Positions 61,364-64,000 of a DNA stretch of 64,000 nucleotides are shown piece by piece. The notes below the pieces were generated by a model, which worked only from the letters and a program-made list of their open reading frames with translations, was not told where the DNA came from and made no database searches. Made by a program: the position numbers and the translations under genes. Source of the stretch: PALSA-610 sp038239145 (GTDB taxonomy: Bacteria > Actinomycetota > Acidimicrobiia > IMCC26256 > PALSA-610); contig JBBSFB010000021.1 of assembly GCA_038239145.1 (NCBI GenBank), positions 5,377 to 69,376 on the forward strand, read 5' to 3'. Within the stretch, counting starts at the first letter, position 1; each line of letters begins with the position of its first letter.

Positions 61364-63250
61364 TTGCGGGAGGCGGGGCGGGGGACGTCTGGGCGCGGGC
61401 TCAATGCCCAAGACTCTGATGAAACTCACAAGAACTCGGTTGTTCGTCTTTTCGGCGCGGCCTCGGCCGAGCGCGCGGATCTCGTCGCGGTACGCGACGA
61501 CGCGCTGATTCTGACGTACAGCGAGCTCGATGCCCGAGCGAATGCGCTGGCGCAGGCGCTGCGGAACGTCGGAGTGAGGGCCGGGGCACGGGTGGCGCTG
61601 TGCCACGAACGTTCGGCGATCACGATCGTCGGCGCGCTCGCAGTGTGGAAAGCCGGGGCCGCGTTCGTCGCGCTCGATCCGGCCTATCCCGACGCCCGGC
61701 TCGAATACATGCTCCGCGACGCCGAGGTGGCCGCGGTATTGGCGGACGCGACGATTCCTGCACGCCTCGACTGTGGCAACACCCCGGTGATCGATCTCGA
61801 CGGGCTCGTCGCTTCGATACCCGGCTCGGCCGGCCCTCCCGACGAGCTCGTTCGCGCCGACGACGTCGCCTACGTGATCTACACGTCGGGCTCGACGGGG
61901 GAACCGAAAGGGGTCGAGGTCTCACACCGGAACCTCGTCAGTCTGATCGAGTGGCATCAGGGTGCATTCGGCGTGGGCGAGACCGATCGGGCGTCGGTGC
62001 TGGCAAGTCCTGCGTTCGACGCCTCCATCTGGGAGGTCTGGCCGTACCTCACCGCCGGAGCAGGAGTCTGGGTGCCCGCAGCCGCGTCGGCGACGAGCCC
62101 GACCGCGCTCCGGGATTGGCTGGTGGAATGGGAGATCACGATCTCCTTCGTCCCGACCCCGATGCTTGAGGAACTGCTCGATCTCGATTGGCCCGCTCCC
62201 GGTGCACTCCGGTTCGTGTTGACGGGCGGGGACGTCCTGCACCGGCGGCCGGCGCCGCAGATCCCGTTCGTGCTCGTCAACAACTACGGCTTGACCGAAG
62301 CAACAGTGGTCTCGACCTCGGGCATCGTCCGGGCCGACGTCGGTGCCCGGCGGGTGCAGGCGCCCGGCATCGGTCGCGCCATTGCCGGCACTCACCTCCA
62401 TGTCCTCGACGACACGGGTGCGCCGGTTCCCGACGGCGAGCCGGGCGAGCTCTACATCGGGGGCGCCGGCGTCGCAGTGGGGTACGTGAACCGCGCCGAG
62501 ATGACGGCCGATCGGTTCGTCGCCGATCCGTTCTGCGCGGAACGCGACGCCCGCATGTACCGGACCGGTGATCTCGTACGCGTCGATGCCGACGACGAGG
62601 TGTACTTCCTCGGCCGGCTCGATTCGCAGGTACAGGTGCGGGGCCATCGGGTCGAGCTCGAGGAGATCGCAGCGGCGTTGACGACGCACGACGCGGTCGA
62701 ACGGTGCGTGGCCGTCGCCCGGGTGAACGACGACGGCGAGAGCCAACTGGTCGCGTACATCGTCGCGACCGATGTCGGCCTTCCCGACCGCGCCGAGCTC
62801 CGGGCCCACGTCGCCAACTGGTTGCCGCGCTACATGGTTCCGACCGCATTCGTCGCGATCGACACCCTGCCGGTGACGCCGAACGGCAAACTCGACCGCG
62901 CTGCCCTTCCTGCACCCGGGCGCTCGCTCGTATCCCGATCGGCCGGCGTGGTGACGTTGGAGGTCAGCGCCGTCGAAGCGGAGGTCATCGAGCTCCTGGC
63001 CGAGCTGCTGGCCCTCGACGGCATCGACAAGGACGACAACTTCTTCGAGCTCGGAGGCCACTCGTTGATGGGGGCCCAACTGGTCGCGAGGCTCGAGGAT
63101 CGCTTCGACGCCGAGATCGACCTGTTGACGATCTTCGATCACCCGACCGCGGCCGGGATCGCGAGCGTGATCGTGCACGAGCTCGACGAGGGGGAAAGTG
63201 GGAACGGACGCGACGGCGAAGCCGCGCGGGGCGCGACTCCGTGGAGTTGA
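61364..63250 (+). CDS. NRPS-type adenylation-PCP didomain protein
   Basis: 628 aa, TTG 61364 with GGAGGGG 5 bases upstream. Adenylation motifs: YVIYTSGSTGEPKGVE (A3), NNYGLTEATV (A5), GELYIGGAGVAVGYVN (A6), YRTGDLVR (A7), GRLDSQVQVRGHRVELEEI (A8), PVTPNGKLDRAAL (A10 with catalytic Lys). Carrier domain at about 535-610 with DNFFELGGHSLMGAQLV (phosphopantetheine Ser). No condensation or thioesterase domain. Substrate-pocket opening is FDASIWEVW (Asp for the amino group). It would load one amino acid on its own PCP for the P450 encoded next, which starts inside its 3' end. Confidence 0.92.
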   Translation: MREAGRGTSGRGLNAQDSDETHKNSVVRLFGAASAERADLVAVRDDALILTYSELDARANALAQALRNVGVRAGARVALCHERSAITIVGALAVWKAGAAFVALDPAYPDARLEYMLRDAEVAAVLADATIPARLDCGNTPVIDLDGLVASIPGSAGPPDELVRADDVAYVIYTSGSTGEPKGVEVSHRNLVSLIEWHQGAFGVGETDRASVLASPAFDASIWEVWPYLTAGAGVWVPAAASATSPTALRDWLVEWEITISFVPTPMLEELLDLDWPAPGALRFVLTGGDVLHRRPAPQIPFVLVNNYGLTEATVVSTSGIVRADVGARRVQAPGIGRAIAGTHLHVLDDTGAPVPDGEPGELYIGGAGVAVGYVNRAEMTADRFVADPFCAERDARMYRTGDLVRVDADDEVYFLGRLDSQVQVRGHRVELEEIAAALTTHDAVERCVAVARVNDDGESQLVAYIVATDVGLPDRAELRAHVANWLPRYMVPTAFVAIDTLPVTPNGKLDRAALPAPGRSLVSRSAGVVTLEVSAVEAEVIELLAELLALDGIDKDDNFFELGGHSLMGAQLVARLEDRFDAEIDLLTIFDHPTAAGIASVIVHELDEGESGNGRDGEAARGATPWS

Positions 63251-64000
63251 CGGCCGCGCCGGGCCGCAAGGATCGGCCGCTCGGCCTCTATCAGCTCCTC
63301 GACCCGGCCATCGCCGCCGATCCGTATCCGCTCTACCGCCGCCTCCGCGACGACGCGCCGGTGCTGTGGGACCCGTTCCTCCACGCGTGGATCGTTACTC
63401 GATACGACGACGTCATGACGGTGCTGCAGCGGTACTCGGCCGACCGGACGCCCACGCCCGAGCAGCTGGCTGCGCTCGGGCTCGACGCGTTGGCACCCGT
63501 GGCGCGCGTCATGGTCCGTCAGATGCTCTATCTCGACCCGCCCGAACACGCGCGCGTGCGCGCGCTCGCGGCGAAGGGGTTCACCCCGCGGCGCGTCGAG
63601 GACCTGCGCGAGCACATCGCCGACGTCGTGCGTGAGCTTCTCGACCGTGTGCAGTCCGCCAACACGATGGACGTGATCGCCGACTTCGCGGTTCCTCTTC
63701 CCGCGATCGTGTCGTCGGAGATGCTCGGCCTGCCCAGCGAGGACTGGCCGCAGTTGACGACGTGGACACGTTCCTTCGCCGAGCTCCTCGGTAACTTCCA
63801 ACACAATCCGGCGCGCGCCGAGCCGGCTCGGCGCACGGTCGACGAGATGACCGCGTACTTCCGGAGCGCGATCCACGACTCTCGACACCACTCCCAAGGA
63901 CTTCTCCACGCGCTCGTGACGGCCGACGTCGATGGTGACCACCTCAGCGAGGAGGAGGTGGTAGCGAGCGCGATCATCACCCTGGTGGGTGGGCTCGAGA
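63241..64000 (+). CDS. Cytochrome P450 (3' end outside window)
   Basis: First 253 codons. GTG 63241 overlaps the NRPS stop by 10 bases. Seen: DPYPLYRRLRDDAPVLWDP, WIVTRYDDVMTVL, YLDPPEHARVRALAAKGFTP (the B-C region HxxxR heme-propionate contact) and the start of helix I, VASAIITLVGGLE, where the oxygen-activation Thr would follow just past the edge. Family size is about 400 aa. Tight coupling to an A-PCP protein is the arrangement used to beta-hydroxylate PCP-bound amino acids in several antibiotic pathways (established for NovH/NovI-type pairs). Confidence 0.92.
   Translation, partial: MELTAAPGRKDRPLGLYQLLDPAIAADPYPLYRRLRDDAPVLWDPFLHAWIVTRYDDVMTVLQRYSADRTPTPEQLAALGLDALAPVARVMVRQMLYLDPPEHARVRALAAKGFTPRRVEDLREHIADVVRELLDRVQSANTMDVIADFAVPLPAIVSSEMLGLPSEDWPQLTTWTRSFAELLGNFQHNPARAEPARRTVDEMTAYFRSAIHDSRHHSQGLLHALVTADVDGDHLSEEEVVASAIITLVGGLE

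Overview
The window is a piece of high-GC chromosomal DNA (roughly two-thirds G+C) with dense genes, many GTG/TTG starts and frequent 4-base ATGA/GTGA overlaps. GAF-ANTAR regulators, SpoIIE/STAS partner-switching proteins, a BlaI/M56 pair, DUF1206, DUF1003 and TIGR03085-type proteins point to Actinomycetota. The mix of families would suit a deep-branching class such as Acidimicrobiia or Thermoleophilia, but no rRNA or other phylogenetic marker is present, so this is an inference. I see no tRNA, rRNA or CRISPR array.

Layout. 1-8.6 kb: partial uppP diverging from a BlaI-type repressor and M56 peptidase pair, with two operator-like dyads between them; then a GGDEF diguanylate cyclase, an SPFH protein, and a methyltransferase/PlsC pair. 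8.7-23.8 kb: a P2-type ATPase, an epimerase/membrane protein pair, DUF1206, phospholipase D, a purple-acid-phosphatase-like secreted enzyme, an AarF/UbiB kinase and several tiny stress or membrane proteins including CsbD. 23.9-27.2 kb: PAS-GAF-SpoIIE phosphatase, STAS antagonist and a small sigma-like protein. 27.5-35.6 kb: an LPRTG-anchored repeat surface protein, an EAL-DICT protein diverging from a type IV pilin, DoxX, a zinc alcohol dehydrogenase, and a zone of decayed genes.

36-44.7 kb: the apparent operon amt - winged-helix regulator - antiporter. The antiporter (892 aa) carries a C-terminal half that resembles GlnD (helical/degenerate HD region plus two ACT domains). An amt-proximal dyad, a paralogous winged-helix gene and a KdpD/KdpE-like two-component pair lie next to it. 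44.8-48.8 kb: three translationally coupled genes, DUF1003 - Rieske/glutamate-synthase fusion - Rieske/thiamine-diphosphate-enzyme fusion. These two operons are the best candidates for undescribed systems.

49.2-64 kb: a GAF-ANTAR / GAF-kinase / ANTAR-GAF-ANTAR signalling cluster; a complete 2,912-bp IS1-family element with 17-bp inverted repeats and a 12-bp target duplication, carrying a Fic gene, a small basic protein and a lipoprotein-like remnant as passengers; a second PAS-SpoIIE phosphatase; a seven-repeat secreted protein; a CDF-type transporter; and, at the right edge, an adenylation-PCP didomain NRPS protein coupled to a cytochrome P450 cut by the window end.

At least seven truncated or frameshifted remnants (methyltransferase, DUF72, DUF6458, hemerythrin, HAD, sulfatase, SDR) lie between intact genes, so the region has gained and lost cargo repeatedly.
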